A DNA stretch of 64,000 bases from Granulosicoccus sp047634635. Its GTDB lineage: Bacteria > Pseudomonadota > Gammaproteobacteria > Granulosicoccales > Granulosicoccaceae. Where the stretch lies: contig JBLIIE010000004.1 in NCBI GenBank assembly GCA_047634635.1, positions 17,351 through 81,350 of the forward strand, in the 5' to 3' direction. Shown here piece after piece: positions 63,114 to 64,000 of this stretch. Position numbers and translations under genes: made by a program. The notes below the pieces were generated by a model that saw nothing but the letters and a program-made list of their open reading frames with translations, searched no databases and had not been told where the DNA came from. Every line of letters begins with the position of its first letter. The first letter of the stretch is position 1.

Positions 63114-64000
63114 CTACTCCAATTTAAGAGTGCCCATTACAGACGGATCGTCGATGGTGCTATCCACATCAGTTGTGCTGCGAGAGGGGTGTTTCCAAGC
63201 CCACTTAGAATCTCGATCGTCACCGCCATCATCGTCATTGATTTGTAGTTCAAAACCAAATACTGCGTTTGTATCGATGCCGGCAGAGGCTAAATCAATT
63301 TTTAATTCGTACACATCTTGCTCAAAGTGTGCGGTTCGAATTCCACGTGGGCCAATACCTGGCCCGGTGGCAAAAGTAACGATCAACCCTGTTGGCGAAG
63401 AGTTAGGGCCAGCGACGTCGCCTCTGTCTGCCGAGCGCTTATCTACACCGGGTAATCTGACAGGGAAAATCCGATGATAGTCATCAGCACCATAATTGGT
63501 AGATTTACTGTTATCTCCGTCCAGAAAGAGCTCGAGGCTGTCGTCTTGAGTCAGATCTGAGAGGGAATCCCTTTGACGATCACCATTGTCATCAACAATT
63601 ACCACTACATAAAGGTGAGTGCCGTCGTGCATGGCAGCCCAACGGCGGAAAGGCGCGCCGTCTGGGCTTTCGGCATCAATATCGATAATCAGGTTGTTTA
63701 TTAATAGCGGTGCTCCACTGCCATCAACTTGAATTGCAGCAGCCCATTCACCTGTCAATTGCCCATCACTGTCTATAGAAACATCGTTACCATCGATTTT
63801 CGGTGCCTCGCTTGTAGCAATTCTTGGTACAACCGTATCGGCTTCAGCCGTAACAGGGTTCAGAGTTGTCTCTGCTGGTGTTTCTGGAGTTAGAAAAATG
63901 GCGGGGCCCGTCGTCAGGCTCTGATTAGCCTCTGCCACAGTCTCGGCTTCAGAGTCGTCTGATGCAGGCGTATCAAGTTGATTGCCACCAGCATTGTTTG
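63114..64000 (-). CDS. CBM9-like carbohydrate-binding module protein, C-terminal part (5' end outside window)
   Basis: The frame is open to the window edge, so the start lies beyond 64000; the first residues seen are a Ser/Asp/Glu/Thr-rich linker (NQLDTPASDDSEAETVAE). The C-terminal 180 residues look like a CBM9-type beta sandwich: KIDGNDVSIDSDGQLTGEWA, HLYVVVIVDDNGDRQRD, LELFLDGDNSKSTNYGADDY, VYELKIDLASAGIDTNAVFG and WAWKHPSRSTTDVDSTID. Such modules bind sugars at the ends of polysaccharide chains, and the acidic loops (DDNGDRQRD, NDDDGGDDRDS) suggest calcium. It is probably a secreted or lipid-anchored protein. A GGGAG/CTCCC hairpin lies just after the stop at 63074-63093. Confidence 0.75.
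   Translation of the reverse strand, partial: NNAGGNQLDTPASDDSEAETVAEANQSLTTGPAIFLTPETPAETTLNPVTAEADTVVPRIATSEAPKIDGNDVSIDSDGQLTGEWAAAIQVDGSGAPLLINNLIIDIDAESPDGAPFRRWAAMHDGTHLYVVVIVDDNGDRQRDSLSDLTQDDSLELFLDGDNSKSTNYGADDYHRIFPVRLPGVDKRSADRGDVAGPNSSPTGLIVTFATGPGIGPRGIRTAHFEQDVYELKIDLASAGIDTNAVFGFELQINDDDGGDDRDSKWAWKHPSRSTTDVDSTIDDPSVMGTLKLE

Overview
The window reads as chromosomal DNA of a heterotrophic, probably aerobic gammaproteobacterium. Pointers are the fused 23S rRNA methyltransferase RlmKL, a SohB-type S49 protease, CsrA, the MnmH/SelD pair and many c-di-GMP enzymes. The wealth of CoA-ester enzymes, TRAP and taurine-type binding proteins and ETF components fits a marine organism living on organic acids, amino acids and nucleosides. 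The genus cannot be fixed from the sequence alone.

Layout. 1-5.4 kb: fatty/branched-chain acyl-CoA catabolism (3' end of etfA, a helical phasin-like protein, a DmdC-type acyl-CoA dehydrogenase, a 3-hydroxyisobutyryl-CoA hydrolase, a DUF952 protein, an enoyl-CoA hydratase). 5.7-10.6 kb: an orphan taurine-type binding protein, then a decaying uptake/catabolism cluster. There an intact DadA-type FAD oxidoreductase sits between a racemase gene broken by one amber codon and two TRAP genes (DctP, DctQ) broken only by in-frame stops. 10.6-14.4 kb: a periplasmic binding protein overlapping or abutting a CHASE-PAS-GGDEF-EAL enzyme. 14.6-17.3 kb: SulP transporter, tandem UspA protein and a small membrane protein. 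17.4-17.6 kb: a terminator without a gene, perhaps a small RNA. 17.7-19.3 kb: a large disordered N/Q/A/K-rich repeat protein.

19.5-36.7 kb: ETF-quinone oxidoreductase, a beta-CASP nuclease, RlmKL, SohB, an HDOD pseudogene, divergent acyl-CoA ligase and CoA-transferase genes, an HPt plus response-regulator/GGDEF/EAL phosphorelay pair, another crotonase, a hotdog thioesterase, a haloacid dehalogenase, a DUF1289 protein and HMG-CoA lyase. The ETF, ETF-QO, acyl-CoA dehydrogenase, crotonases, HIBCH-like hydrolase and HMG-CoA lyase together outline branched-chain amino acid and fatty acid oxidation feeding electrons to quinone.

36.9-48.1 kb: nucleoside salvage split in two blocks. The first holds a PfkB sugar kinase and a nucleoside hydrolase, followed by a lipoprotein and a glutamine amidotransferase. 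The second is a complete BMP-type nucleoside ABC importer. A CPA2 antiporter and an unknown small protein lie between them. 48.5-53.2 kb: argG, then mnmH and a flavoprotein-SelD fusion (tRNA selenouridine pathway). 54.0-58.1 kb: a two-gene DNA repair operon, a FAN1-like VRR-NUC nuclease and a RecB/Cas4-type nuclease fused to an XPD-like iron-sulfur helicase. 58.1-64 kb: an H1-like Lys/Ala repeat protein, csrA with a strong terminator, a PreP-like M16 protease, a pilin-like small ORF and the 3' part of a CBM9-like secreted protein that runs off the window.

The best leads are the substitution-only decay of the TRAP/racemase cluster, the candidate small RNA at about 17.42-17.56 kb, the FAN1 plus nuclease-helicase operon, and the paired binding protein and CHASE c-di-GMP enzyme. 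I found no CRISPR array, insertion sequence, rRNA or tRNA.
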